From positions 186,001-250,000 of the forward strand of contig NZ_JPOS01000084.1 of the NCBI RefSeq assembly GCF_000759025.1: a stretch of 64,000 bases of DNA, read 5' to 3'. The translations under genes and the position numbers were made by a program. How positions within the stretch are numbered: the stretch's first letter is position 1; each line of letters begins with the position of its first letter. Positions 17,888 to 27,019 of the stretch are shown one piece after another. A model generated the notes under the pieces. That model ran no database searches. It was given only the letters and a program-made list of their open reading frames with translations, and was not told where the DNA came from. This stretch comes from Phaeodactylibacter xiamenensis. Its GTDB lineage: Bacteria > Bacteroidota > Bacteroidia > Chitinophagales > Saprospiraceae.

Positions 17888-19641
17888 GTTTGTAGCTCAC
17901 TACCGACTTTTGCGATTGTTTGCGCATCTAACCCGTAGCCTTTTAGCACCTTTAAATCTTCCTGCACCAGGTCCACCACTCGTTTTTTGTCGGCCGTGAT
18001 TTGTGTTTTGACGTGATGGTAAGACTTTAGAGCTTCCCCGAGGTTTCCAAGCATCAGCTGTACGTGCCCGTGGTTGACGAAGGGCTGAGGATCTGTAGGA
18101 TGGAAATCGATAGCTTTTTGCGCGGGGGATAATGCCTTATCCGTTTGCCCGGCCAGCAGGAACAACCAGGCCTGATAAGCATAGGCTTGCGCGAGCTCCT
18201 CCTCCATAGCCCGGTTGTCTGAATGTTGCTGATGATAGTTGGCCAGCGCATCAACAATTTTATGCTGCCAGTCCAACTTTTCAGTATGCTCCAGCGTAGA
18301 GAGTTGCTCTTCCTGCCAAAGCGCGATTTCCCGCATCAGCCGGGCCGCTTCCAGGGTAGCCTGCTCCGCATTGGAAAAGAAATCCCTGAAATAAGTCAGG
18401 TCGCTCTGCATGCTGTTTAGCGCAGGCGACTCCTGCTCTATCTGCCCAAGCGCTTCTTCAATGACCGGCAGCATCGCCAATCCTTCCGCCTGGTACTGCA
18501 TATCGGCAGTAAGCTCAAGCAGGGACTGGAAGAGGGTTGCCATATTCAGGGCGGTCACGGCCACATCCGGCATAAAGCCTTCGGGGTGGTCTGCAGCCAG
18601 CACCTGCCGCTGCTCCAGGGCCATTCGGTAGTAAGCCAGCGCCTCTTCGTAAGCTTGCTTTTCGTCGTGAAGCACACCGAGGTTGTGGTAAAGGGTAGCC
18701 TGATACGGCAGGAATAAGCCGGGCTGCTGCGTTTCCAGTACATTGTACTGTTCCAGCGCCCGCTGATAATTGAGGATGGCCTCCTCCCGTTCTCCCATTT
18801 CGGTGAAGAGCACACCGAGGTTGTTATAGGTATTGGCTACGAATGGCTGAAAGTCTTCCGGGCGGGTTTCCGAAAGGTCATTGTAAGCCTCCAGGGCTTG
18901 TGTATAAGACAGGACCGCTTTGCTGTAGGCCCGTTCTTGTTTTTGAGCGAAAGCAAGGTTGTTGTAGCCAGCAGCAATTAAAGGCAGTACCGAGGGGTCA
19001 TTCGACAAAGCTGCTTCGTAGGCACGGATGCCCTGCTTCCAGTAAAGCTCTGCCATCAAGGGGTCCTCATCGGTGTAACTGTCAGCCAGAGAGGTCAGGG
19101 CATTGCCCAGGTAGGGTTGAAAGACAGGTTTCTGTTTGACAAGGCCCTCATAAAGTGCAACGGCCTGCTTGATGCTTTTGCGCCAGTTGTAATGATCGCC
19201 GCCACGAGCTGCTGCCTGTGCCCGGTTGAAAACAGTGAGTGCGAGATAGGGTTGGAAAGTAGCTTCGTCGGTCTCTGCCAAAGCCTCATACCGCTTAACG
19301 GCAGACCGGAAATAGGCATCGGCTGCTTTGTACTGCCGCAGGGCAGCAAGCAAATTGCCAAGGTTATTGCTCAAACCTGCCATTTGGTGCTTTTCTTCGG
19401 CATTCATTTCCGGTTCGGCTTTTTGGTACGCCTCAAAAGCCTGCTCGTAGTTGCGGACTGCAATATTGGGCTCGCCCTGTTCCTGGTAAATAGCGCCTAT
19501 GGCGCTGCACACTTGTCCGCAAAGCAATGGGTCTTCACACTGATTCAGTACAGATTCGTAGCTATCGGCGGCCTGCTTCCATGCTCCACTTTGGTAGTAC
19601 ACCTGGGCTTCCTGCAACAAGTCGTTGATTGAATTTTCCAT
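17869..19641 (-). CDS. Tetratricopeptide-repeat protein
   Basis: 590 residues, almost entirely TPR units of 34 or more residues; clear ones include QVCSAIGAIYQEQGEPNIAV, YNNLGVLFTEMGEREEAILN and YHNLGVLHDEKQAYEEALAY. There is no signal peptide or membrane segment, so it is a cytoplasmic scaffold by appearance. The ATG at 19641 is preceded by AGGAAAAT and is favoured over the TTG seven codons upstream. It lies 11 bases after aat on the same strand and probably shares its transcript. A specific partner cannot be inferred. Confidence 0.85.
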   Translation of the reverse strand: MENSINDLLQEAQVYYQSGAWKQAADSYESVLNQCEDPLLCGQVCSAIGAIYQEQGEPNIAVRNYEQAFEAYQKAEPEMNAEEKHQMAGLSNNLGNLLAALRQYKAADAYFRSAVKRYEALAETDEATFQPYLALTVFNRAQAAARGGDHYNWRKSIKQAVALYEGLVKQKPVFQPYLGNALTSLADSYTDEDPLMAELYWKQGIRAYEAALSNDPSVLPLIAAGYNNLAFAQKQERAYSKAVLSYTQALEAYNDLSETRPEDFQPFVANTYNNLGVLFTEMGEREEAILNYQRALEQYNVLETQQPGLFLPYQATLYHNLGVLHDEKQAYEEALAYYRMALEQRQVLAADHPEGFMPDVAVTALNMATLFQSLLELTADMQYQAEGLAMLPVIEEALGQIEQESPALNSMQSDLTYFRDFFSNAEQATLEAARLMREIALWQEEQLSTLEHTEKLDWQHKIVDALANYHQQHSDNRAMEEELAQAYAYQAWLFLLAGQTDKALSPAQKAIDFHPTDPQPFVNHGHVQLMLGNLGEALKSYHHVKTQITADKKRVVDLVQEDLKVLKGYGLDAQTIAKVGSELQTQQAIA

Positions 19642-19652
19642 ATTTTCCTGAT

Positions 19653-20303
19653 TTAGAGGCAAGCCTTTTTGACCCAGTCCAGATAGGCCAGGCGAGACAT
19701 CTCGGTGAAGCCCAGATCGGGTGTATCGATACTTGGTTTTTGAACGTCAATGAAGTGGTAGCCCTGAGCTTGAAGTTGCCGGGCCAGCAAGCTTAGCGAC
19801 AGCGCCCCGCCCCCTTCCGTACAGCTATACGTATATTCTGCGAAAAAGGCCTTACCAATAGCCACTCCAAAAATACCGCCAACCCAGGTGGTCCCATGCC
19901 GGACCTCCAGGGAGTGCGCATAGCCCTGCTCAAATAAAGCCCGGTAGACTGCTGCCATTTGCTCTGTTACCCAGTTTTCGTCCATGGGCGGGGTGTTTTG
20001 GGCTTCCTGTATTTGCCGGAGCAGCAGCTCAAAATGCTGATCGAAAGTGACTTCCAAATCCATACGGTAGCCAGGAAGCTGTTCCGGTGGTTCTGCATCC
20101 TCCGGCTTCAGAACTAAACGGGGGTCAGGCGACCACCACTTGATGAAATCCATGGGGCTGAACCAAAAGTAGATGCCGCTTTGATAGGCATTCAACAGCC
20201 GTTCTACGGAGAGGTCTCCCCCTACAGCAATCATTCCCTGTTCGTCGGCAAAGTGTGCCGGTGGAAAGCCTGTATCGGTTTCGCTGAGTTGAAAAAAAGG
20301 CAT
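19653..20303 (-). CDS. aat: Leucyl/phenylalanyl-tRNA--protein transferase
   Basis: 216 residues, typical Aat length. It attaches Leu or Phe to N-terminal Arg or Lys of proteins, marking them for ClpAP. Conserved blocks: FPPAHFADEQGMIAVGGDLSVERLLNAYQSGIYFWF (landmarks FPPAHFA and GGDLSVERLL), WWSPDPRLVL, SLEVRHGTTWVGGIFGVAIGKAFFAE (core VGGIFGVAIG) and GYHFIDVQ. The match is strong. Starts with ATG; co-oriented with the downstream TPR gene. Confidence 0.95.
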   Translation of the reverse strand: MPFFQLSETDTGFPPAHFADEQGMIAVGGDLSVERLLNAYQSGIYFWFSPMDFIKWWSPDPRLVLKPEDAEPPEQLPGYRMDLEVTFDQHFELLLRQIQEAQNTPPMDENWVTEQMAAVYRALFEQGYAHSLEVRHGTTWVGGIFGVAIGKAFFAEYTYSCTEGGGALSLSLLARQLQAQGYHFIDVQKPSIDTPDLGFTEMSRLAYLDWVKKACL

Positions 20304-20474
20304 GGCTCTTGCGTATTAATGGTCGAAAAATAAAGAAGGGCTTCCAATTGTCAGATGCGATTTGTCATTGCTCCGATAAAAAGTGTGTAGCGAGTGCTTC
20401 CTTCTTCCCCATTTTTCCGCACATTTGGTATCACGGACTTACCTCCCGCCTATTCACTATTATTATCATCTTCG

Positions 20475-22604
20475 ATGAACAGACTAAACTACCTGAAAAT
20501 GCGTATTTCTGAATGGCCCCGGTTCTGCCTGTTTGGGCTGCTCGTGCTTCTGGCCAGCTGTGGCGGCTCCAACCAAGCTCATAAGCACACAAATGCCCTC
20601 GTCAATGAAAACAGCCCCTATCTGCTTCAACACGCTCATAATCCGGTCAATTGGTACCCCTGGGGAGCGGAAGCTCTTCAAAAAGCAAAGGAAGAAGACA
20701 AGCTCATCGTCATAAGCGTGGGCTATGCGGCCTGTCACTGGTGCCACGTGATGGAGCACGAATCCTTTGAAGACTCAACAGTAGCCCGTATTATGAATGA
20801 AAACTTTGTAGCGATTAAAGTGGACCGGGAAGAGCGCCCGGACGTCGACAATATTTACATGACGGCCTGTCAGCTCGCGGCTGAGGGGGGATGCGGGTGG
20901 CCCCTGAATGCCTTTGCGCTGCCCAACGGGCAGCCGGTTTGGGCGGGTACCTACTTCCCGAAAAAAGAATGGCTGGAGGTGTTGAAATACTTCGCTGATT
21001 TATACCAAACCGACCGGGATAAGCTGGAGGAGTACGGGCAACTGCTGGCAGAAGGCATTCAATCGGTCAGCCGCCCCAAACCACTGGAGGAATCCTCTGA
21101 ACTTTCACCGGATGCTTTGCAGACAGGCGCCTCAGCCATCCTTGAACAAGCGGACCTGCAATTCGGAGGGCTAAAAGGTGCGCCCAAGTTCCCCCTACCC
21201 TCTGTCTTCCGGTTTTTGCTGCGGCAGCATGTGCTCACTGGTCAGGACAGCCTGCTCCGCTTTGCCACAACCACCCTTGATGCCATGATGAGCGGTGGGC
21301 TGTACGACCACCTCGGCGGAGGTTTTGCCCGCTATTCCACCGATACCCAATGGGAAGTGCCCCACTTTGAAAAAATGCTCTACGACAACGCACAGCTCGT
21401 CAGCCTCTACAGCGAAGCCTATCAGCTTACCGGCAAGGAAGCCTATAAAACGGTGCTGGAAGAAACCCTTGAATTCATCGCCCGGGAAATGACCAGCCCC
21501 GAAGGTGGTTTCTACTCCAGCCTTGATGCAGACAGTGAAGGGGAAGAAGGCCGCTTTTACACCTGGACCGCCGAAGAAGTGACTGCGGTGCTCGGTGAAG
21601 GACAGGCAGCCCAGGTTTTCATGGATTATTACAGCTTTCGCCCCGGCGGTAACTGGGAAGGGCGCAACATTTTAATACGAGAAAAAAATGTGCAGAAAAT
21701 TTTGGATGAGTATAAATTATCTTCGTCTGAGTTAAATCAAATCATCGCCGATGCCGGGTCAAAACTCTTTACGGCCCGCGCCAAACGCCCCCGCCCCGGG
21801 CTGGACGACAAGCAGGTGACTAGCTGGAATGCCATGATGATCAGTGGCTATGCCCATGCCTTTCAGGCGCTGCAAACGCCGGGCTACCGTGATGCCGCCG
21901 TCCGTGCTGGTGAACTGCTTCAGGAAAAGCTGGTGCAGGATGAGTGGCGCATCCTCCGTACCTATAAAGACGGGCAGGCTAAGATCAACGGCTTTCTGGA
22001 TGACTATGCCTTTACGATTGAAGCCTTTTTAGACTTGTACGCGATCACCTTTGAGGAAAAGTGGCTGGAACGCGCGGAGGCCCTTGCCCAATATGCCCTT
22101 AAGCACTTCTCCGCTGAAGACAGCCCGATGCTGTACTACACCTCCGACCTCGACCCGGCACTCATCGCACGGACAGCTAAGACCGAGGATAATGTCATCC
22201 CGTCCGGCAACTCCACGATGGGCCGTGCCCTGCTGCACCTGGGCACGTACCTTTACGACACCACTTACACCCAGCGGGCCCGGCAAATGCTGCATCGCAT
22301 GGTCGGGGAAATGGAGGAGACTACTGCCCCTTCTTATTTCTCTAACTGGACGAACCTGTACAGTGAGCTGACTTACCCGCTATACGAAGTGGCTATCGTA
22401 GGGGAAGCTTTCGCTGAAAGGCGGCAGGCCCTGCAACAGCATTACCTGCCCAATGCTTTATTTCTGGGCGGGGCCGATGAAGGCAGCCTGGAATTGCTAA
22501 AAGGGAAGCTGCAGGAAGGGGAAACCTTCATATATGTCTGCCAGAATAAAGTCTGCCAGCTACCGGTGCACGAGGCGGAGGAGGCGGTTCGTCAAATGCA
22601 GTGA
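20475..22604 (+). CDS. DUF255 thioredoxin-like/glycosidase-fold lipoprotein (YyaL/SSP411 family)
   Basis: 709 residues. The N-terminal lipobox LLASC (within [13 protein letters not shown]) indicates a lipoprotein. A DUF255 thioredoxin-like domain has [20 protein letters not shown], the CHWC pair in [14 protein letters not shown], and [21 protein letters not shown] long helical (alpha/alpha)6 region follows with [29 protein letters not shown] (core [12 protein letters not shown]). The family is widespread and its reaction is not established. The ATG at 20475 is chosen; the ATG at 20499 ([10 protein letters not shown]) would give an equally good signal peptide. The stop lies three bases from the convergent ftsE-like stop. 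Confidence 0.88.
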   Translation: MNRLNYLKMRISEWPRFCLFGLLVLLASCGGSNQAHKHTNALVNENSPYLLQHAHNPVNWYPWGAEALQKAKEEDKLIVISVGYAACHWCHVMEHESFEDSTVARIMNENFVAIKVDREERPDVDNIYMTACQLAAEGGCGWPLNAFALPNGQPVWAGTYFPKKEWLEVLKYFADLYQTDRDKLEEYGQLLAEGIQSVSRPKPLEESSELSPDALQTGASAILEQADLQFGGLKGAPKFPLPSVFRFLLRQHVLTGQDSLLRFATTTLDAMMSGGLYDHLGGGFARYSTDTQWEVPHFEKMLYDNAQLVSLYSEAYQLTGKEAYKTVLEETLEFIAREMTSPEGGFYSSLDADSEGEEGRFYTWTAEEVTAVLGEGQAAQVFMDYYSFRPGGNWEGRNILIREKNVQKILDEYKLSSSELNQIIADAGSKLFTARAKRPRPGLDDKQVTSWNAMMISGYAHAFQALQTPGYRDAAVRAGELLQEKLVQDEWRILRTYKDGQAKINGFLDDYAFTIEAFLDLYAITFEEKWLERAEALAQYALKHFSAEDSPMLYYTSDLDPALIARTAKTEDNVIPSGNSTMGRALLHLGTYLYDTTYTQRARQMLHRMVGEMEETTAPSYFSNWTNLYSELTYPLYEVAIVGEAFAERRQALQQHYLPNALFLGGADEGSLELLKGKLQEGETFIYVCQNKVCQLPVHEAEEAVRQMQ

Positions 22605-22607
22605 CAC

Positions 22608-23309
22608 TTATACCTTAAAGCCTTCATCATCCATTACCCTGCCATTGATGCAGCGGATGATACGGGCCGGGAAGTTCTCGATGATTCGGTAATCGTGGGT
22701 GGCAAGCAGGACGGCCGTATCGTTGTCCTGGGCGAGGCGGCGGAGCAGCAGGAGAATGTCATCTGAGGTTTCGGGGTCGAGGTTGCCGGTGGGTTCGTCG
22801 GCGATGAGGAGTTCGGGCTTGTTGAGCAGGGCGCGGGCAATGACCACGCGTTGCTGCTCGCCGCCGGAGAGTTGGTGCGGGCGCTTTTGTTCTTTGCCCT
22901 TCAGCCCGACCTGCTCGAGCACATCAGACATGCGGCTTCGCATTTTTTGCTCGTCCTTCCAATTGGTTGCTTCGAGCACAAAACGAAGGTTGTCCTCAAC
23001 GGTACGATCGGAAAGCAGATTGAAATCCTGGAAGACAATGCCCAGCTTGCGGCGCAGCAACGGGATGGTTTTTCGGTTGAGTTTAGCGAGGTCAAAACCA
23101 GCCACTTGGCCTTTGCCCGCCCCCGGAGGCAGAGCACCATAGAGCGTTTTGAGCAGGCTTGACTTGCCACTGCCGGTCCGCCCGATGAGATAGACGAACT
23201 CGCCTCTGGTGATGTTCAGAGAGACCCCGCCCAGCACCTGATGGTCCATTTGCTCAATGGCCAGATTCTTTAAGTTGACGATAATTCGTTCATTCATAGG
23301 CAGGGGCAT
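22608..23309 (-). CDS. ftsE: FtsE-like ABC transporter ATP-binding protein
   Basis: 233 residues. Complete nucleotide-binding domain: Walker [13 protein letters not shown] near 43, Q-loop FQDFNLL near 93, signature LSGGEQQRV near 146, Walker [10 protein letters not shown] near 167 and H-loop ATHDYRI. Closest in layout to FtsE, the ATPase that with FtsX activates peptidoglycan hydrolases at division; LolD/MacB-type ATPases are the alternative. No ftsX is adjacent, which is common for this gene in Bacteroidota as far as I know. The start may instead be the ATG at 23297 (MNERII). Confidence 0.8.
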   Translation of the reverse strand: MPLPMNERIIVNLKNLAIEQMDHQVLGGVSLNITRGEFVYLIGRTGSGKSSLLKTLYGALPPGAGKGQVAGFDLAKLNRKTIPLLRRKLGIVFQDFNLLSDRTVEDNLRFVLEATNWKDEQKMRSRMSDVLEQVGLKGKEQKRPHQLSGGEQQRVVIARALLNKPELLIADEPTGNLDPETSDDILLLLRRLAQDNDTAVLLATHDYRIIENFPARIIRCINGRVMDDEGFKV

Positions 23310-23403
23310 TTTTTAGGTAGACAAATATAGGCATTGTAAGGGGATCAGCCATTCTATACCACATTTTCTGACAAAAATCATCCCCCGAAAGCCCCCCCTT
23401 GAC

Positions 23404-23411
23404 TACCTTTG
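23404..23411 (+). promoter_or_regulatory. Bacteroidota -7 promoter box upstream of ccmE
   Basis: Exact TAnnTTTG match (TACCTTTG) in the 239-bp gap between divergent ftsE-like and ccmE genes. No convincing TTTG -33 element at the right spacing, and about 137 bases remain to the ccmE ATG. Confidence 0.45.
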
Positions 23412-23548
23412 CAGAATTGACAACGATTTGACCATGCCGGAGCGCCCCGAAGGAACAAACTAACCGTATGTTTGTATTCATTACAGCTTTATCAAATTTA
23501 ACCAACGCGGAATATCCGGCTTAAAACTGTAGACAAACAGCTAATGTC

Positions 23549-23944
23549 ATGAAGAAAATATATATCATCGCGATCATTATGGTAGGGGTTGCCATCGCTA
23601 TGCTCACGAGCGCAGCGGATGACATGAGCACTTATGCCACTTTCGCTGACGCAGAACAAAGCGGGGAGCGGGTCAAAATTGCCGGGCAGCTTTCCAAAGA
23701 TAAGGAAATGCACTATGACCCCGAGACAGACCCTAACTATTTCAGCTTCTACATCAAGGATGCGGAGGGAGATGAGCGCAAGGTAGTCCTGCTTTCGGAA
23801 AAACCACAGGACTTTGAGCTTTCTGAGCAGATCGTACTGACCGGCTCTATGAAAGGCGACGAGTTTGTGGCCACTGACATGCTCATGAAGTGCCCTTCCA
23901 AATATAAAGAGGAAGAGGTTTACATCAAGAGCGAGGCAGGATAG
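23549..23944 (+). CDS. ccmE: Cytochrome c maturation haem chaperone CcmE, CxxxY type
   Basis: 131 residues. An N-terminal membrane anchor (MKKIYIIAIIMVGVAIAMLTSA) is followed by an OB-fold periplasmic domain (VKIAGQLSKDKEMHYDPET, YFSFYIKDAEG, VVLLSEKPQDFELSEQIVLTG). CcmE accepts haem and gives it to the CcmF lyase. The usual haem-binding His of the HxxxY motif is replaced by Cys115 with Tyr119 (MKCPSKY). CxxxY variants that bind haem through cysteine are known in some lineages. The first gene before ccmF; a hairpin lies in between. Confidence 0.9.
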   Translation: MKKIYIIAIIMVGVAIAMLTSAADDMSTYATFADAEQSGERVKIAGQLSKDKEMHYDPETDPNYFSFYIKDAEGDERKVVLLSEKPQDFELSEQIVLTGSMKGDEFVATDMLMKCPSKYKEEEVYIKSEAG

Positions 23945-23970
23945 CTTCAGTTGTTCCTCACCTCAATTGT

Positions 23971-24003
23971 AAACCCCGGAGCCTCCCGCAGTCTTCGGGG
24001 TTT
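23971..24003 (+). terminator. Hairpin between ccmE and ccmF
   Basis: Inverted repeat AAACCCCG (23971-23978) and CGGGGTTT (23996-24003) with a 17-base loop. Only three T residues follow, so it is a weak terminator or attenuator that may lower ccmF expression relative to ccmE. Confidence 0.45.
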
Positions 24004-24078
24004 GCTACACTCAGCCGATAACAAAACAGGCAGCCCATAGCGCTGCACCACCTAATTTTCGATCAACGACAATACTCC

Positions 24079-26952
24079 ATGCAAGACATTCAGTACGTAG
24101 GCGAACATCTTATCCCCGGGCATATTGGCCAGATGGCGATCATGCTTGGATTCTCTACGGCATTGCTCTCTACAATAGCTTACTTTTTTGCGACACAGCG
24201 CCGCGAACAGCCCGCTGAGGCGGCTAACTGGCTCCGGATCGGGAGGTTTTCCTTCCTCATTCACGGCATCGCTGTTTTCACGCTGATTGGTACCATGTTT
24301 TACGTGATGATCAATCAGTATTATGAGTATCAGTACGTTCAGGCGCACGTCTCCGAAGATCTGCCTATGAAGTACATTTTCTCCGCTTTTTGGGAAGGGC
24401 AGGAAGGCAGCTTTCTGCTTTGGATGTTCTGGCATATCGTGCTCGGCGGTGTCCTCATGGCTACTGGTAAGCGCTGGGAAGCCCCTACCCTCTCACTGCT
24501 ATCTTCCGTACAGGTCTTTTTAGGTTCTATGATCCTCGGTATTTACATCGGGTTTGGAGACGACCCTATGCGGCTGGGCAGCAATCCTATGATGCTGCTC
24601 CGGGATATGGTCGATGCGCCGATTTTCCAGAGTGCTGATTACGTCTCTCAAATTACCGGTACCGGCCTTAACCCCCTGCTGCAAAACTACTGGATGACCA
24701 TCCACCCGCCCACCTTATTCCTGGGTTTTGCCTCCACTACTATTCCGTTTGCCTACGCCATAGCAGCTCTTTGGACTAATGACCACAAAGCATGGCTGAA
24801 GCCTGCCCTGCGCTGGAGTCTCTTTAGTGGTGCCATACTGGGTATCGGTATCCTGATGGGCGGGGCATGGGCCTATGAAGCTCTTAGTTTTGGTGGGTAC
24901 TGGGCCTGGGACCCGGTGGAAAATATGTCGCTGGTGCCCTGGCTTTTCCTCATTGCCGGCATTCATACCAACCTGATTGCCAATGCAACCGGACACTCCA
25001 TCCGCAGTACGCATATTTTTTATGCCTTGACCTTTATCTTCATTCTGTACTCCACCTTCCTAACCCGGAGTGGGGTACTGGGCGATACCTCGGTGCATGC
25101 CTTTACGGAAATGGGGCTGGAAACCCAGCTGATTTTGCTAATTGGTTTTTACATCGCGCTGTCAGCAGTACTGATTGGCAAGCGTTACAACAGTATACCT
25201 GCGCCTCAGAAAGAGGAAGCCACTGCCTCCCGGGAGTTTTGGATGTTTATCGGTTCGCTGGTATTGCTGTTCTCAGGCCTCATCATTTCGGCTTCCACTT
25301 CCCTGCCGGTGTACAACAAGATCATGACGTACTTTAACCCGGATTACATCGGCCGAGTCATCACTGATCCGGTGCCTCACTACAACAAATACCAAATCTG
25401 GATTGCCATCTTCATCAGTTTGCTTTCCGGCATTAGCCAGTACCTGCGCTTCCGGGAGCCTAACTTTAGCAAGCAGCTTAAGAAATTTAGCATTCATACG
25501 GGCGCAGCCATCGGCATTTCTGCTTTGCTGACTTACCTTACGACACTTTGGATCGCCATGAATGCCTGGCAGTACACCGTCATGTTATTCTTCGGTTGGT
25601 TTACCATCGTCGCTAATATGGATTACCTCTTTACTGTAGCTAAAGCCCGGCTTAAGATGGCAGGCTCTGCGGTTTCCCACGTTGGTTTCGGTATGATGAT
25701 CATCGGTATCCTGGCCTCCGGGCTTAATCAGGAGGTGATTTCCAACAATACCTTTGTGATGGAAGGACTGATTGAGGGCGCCACCGAAGACCAGCTGCGC
25801 AAAAACGTCATCCTCTTCAAGGATTCGCCTTTGATCATGGGTGATTACGAAGTGACCTATGTTTCTGATACCGTAAGCCAGTTCTCCCGTACCTTCAAGG
25901 TGAACTACAAGCGGCGGGATGCTTCAGGGGATGTGGTAGAGGAATTCAACCTTTATCCGAATATTCTTTACGATAAATCTTTCACCAAGGTAGCAGCCTC
26001 CAATCCGTCGACTAAGCGTTACCTGGACCGTGATATTTTCACCCATATTGCTTCCCTGCCACGGGTGGAAATCGATATGGAATACCGCAAAAACCGGGAA
26101 GACAGCCTGAACTACAAGGTGTACGAAGCGCTGATCGGAGAGACAATCGCCTTTCAGGACACCGTGCCCATCCGCGATCAGGACACCTTCTTTGTGAAGC
26201 GCTTCCGTGCAGAGCTGGTCAGCATTGACCGCGACCCTTCCCATCCTGATTACACCAAGGAAGAAGGAGACCTGCCTATCGGGGCCACCATCCGTATTCA
26301 GCGCCTGGATGAAGACAGCGTATTCACTGTTCAGCCGGTGCTGGTCCTGCGGGGTCAAATGCTCTATAGCTATCCGGTACAGATCAATGATATTAGCTCC
26401 AAAGTGCGGCTGAGTGAAGGTATTTTTGATGCCGTATTTGGCCGGGAGGTCAATATGGAGTACCAGCCCTTCACTTTTAAGGAGGGAGACCAGATTACGT
26501 ACAACGGGCACACCATTCAGTTTGCAGGTTTCAACAAGAACCCGGAACATGAGGCCTATGAGCCTCAGGAAGAAGACATTGCCGTAAGTGCTATGATTAG
26601 TGTACAGGGGCAGGATGGGAATTCCTATATGGCGCAACCGCTTTACCTCATTCGCGGCAGCCGCCCCCTCAACCTGAAAGACGAGATCTCCGAGCTGGGG
26701 CTGCACTTCCGCTTCACCGGTATCAACCCACAGGAAGAAACCGTGGAGGTCATGATTGGGCAGGCAGAAACCGGAGGCGAGCACCCGATCCCATTCGAGG
26801 TGGCGACAGACTCCCTGCGTGCCGATTATATTGTGCTGGAGGCTATCGAATTCCCGGGCATCAACCTGTTTTGGCTGGGCTCAACGATGATGATGATTGG
26901 GCTGTTTATGAGCATGCTGGTGCGGATGCAGCAGCGTCGGCAGGTAGCTTAA
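24079..26952 (+). CDS. ccmF: Cytochrome c haem lyase subunit CcmF
   Basis: 957 residues, longer than proteobacterial CcmF (about 650). The membrane part (residues 1-520) carries the haem-handling WWD-type motif FGGYWAWDPVENMSLVPW near 275 and the conserved TFLTRSGVLGDTSVHAF. Histidines for haem are in TIHPPTLFLGFA and near HSIRSTHIFY. The extra C-terminal half is a large periplasmic beta-rich region at about 560-930, ending in a final membrane span (LFWLGSTMMMIGLFMSML). With CcmE it attaches haem to apocytochrome c, consistent with respiration of the hydrogenase electrons. No other ccm genes are in the window. Confidence 0.93.
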   Translation: MQDIQYVGEHLIPGHIGQMAIMLGFSTALLSTIAYFFATQRREQPAEAANWLRIGRFSFLIHGIAVFTLIGTMFYVMINQYYEYQYVQAHVSEDLPMKYIFSAFWEGQEGSFLLWMFWHIVLGGVLMATGKRWEAPTLSLLSSVQVFLGSMILGIYIGFGDDPMRLGSNPMMLLRDMVDAPIFQSADYVSQITGTGLNPLLQNYWMTIHPPTLFLGFASTTIPFAYAIAALWTNDHKAWLKPALRWSLFSGAILGIGILMGGAWAYEALSFGGYWAWDPVENMSLVPWLFLIAGIHTNLIANATGHSIRSTHIFYALTFIFILYSTFLTRSGVLGDTSVHAFTEMGLETQLILLIGFYIALSAVLIGKRYNSIPAPQKEEATASREFWMFIGSLVLLFSGLIISASTSLPVYNKIMTYFNPDYIGRVITDPVPHYNKYQIWIAIFISLLSGISQYLRFREPNFSKQLKKFSIHTGAAIGISALLTYLTTLWIAMNAWQYTVMLFFGWFTIVANMDYLFTVAKARLKMAGSAVSHVGFGMMIIGILASGLNQEVISNNTFVMEGLIEGATEDQLRKNVILFKDSPLIMGDYEVTYVSDTVSQFSRTFKVNYKRRDASGDVVEEFNLYPNILYDKSFTKVAASNPSTKRYLDRDIFTHIASLPRVEIDMEYRKNREDSLNYKVYEALIGETIAFQDTVPIRDQDTFFVKRFRAELVSIDRDPSHPDYTKEEGDLPIGATIRIQRLDEDSVFTVQPVLVLRGQMLYSYPVQINDISSKVRLSEGIFDAVFGREVNMEYQPFTFKEGDQITYNGHTIQFAGFNKNPEHEAYEPQEEDIAVSAMISVQGQDGNSYMAQPLYLIRGSRPLNLKDEISELGLHFRFTGINPQEETVEVMIGQAETGGEHPIPFEVATDSLRADYIVLEAIEFPGINLFWLGSTMMMIGLFMSMLVRMQQRRQVA

Positions 26953-26974
26953 ACAAAGAACCGTACGACGGTTA

Positions 26975-27019
26975 AGCGGGCGGAAGCTGGCGAGTGGTCC
27001 AGCTTCCGCCCGCTTTTTT
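26975..27019 (+). terminator. Rho-independent terminator after ccmF
   Basis: Perfect 16-base inverted repeat, AGCGGGCGGAAGCTGG (26975-26990) and its complement at 26999-27014, with an eight-base loop and a run of seven T ending at 27019. It overlaps the last bases of the convergent lptD gene. Confidence 0.92.

Noticed and set aside
25924-26784. 286-codon minus-strand frame opposite ccmF
   Set aside because: Antisense shadow of the CcmF periplasmic domain.
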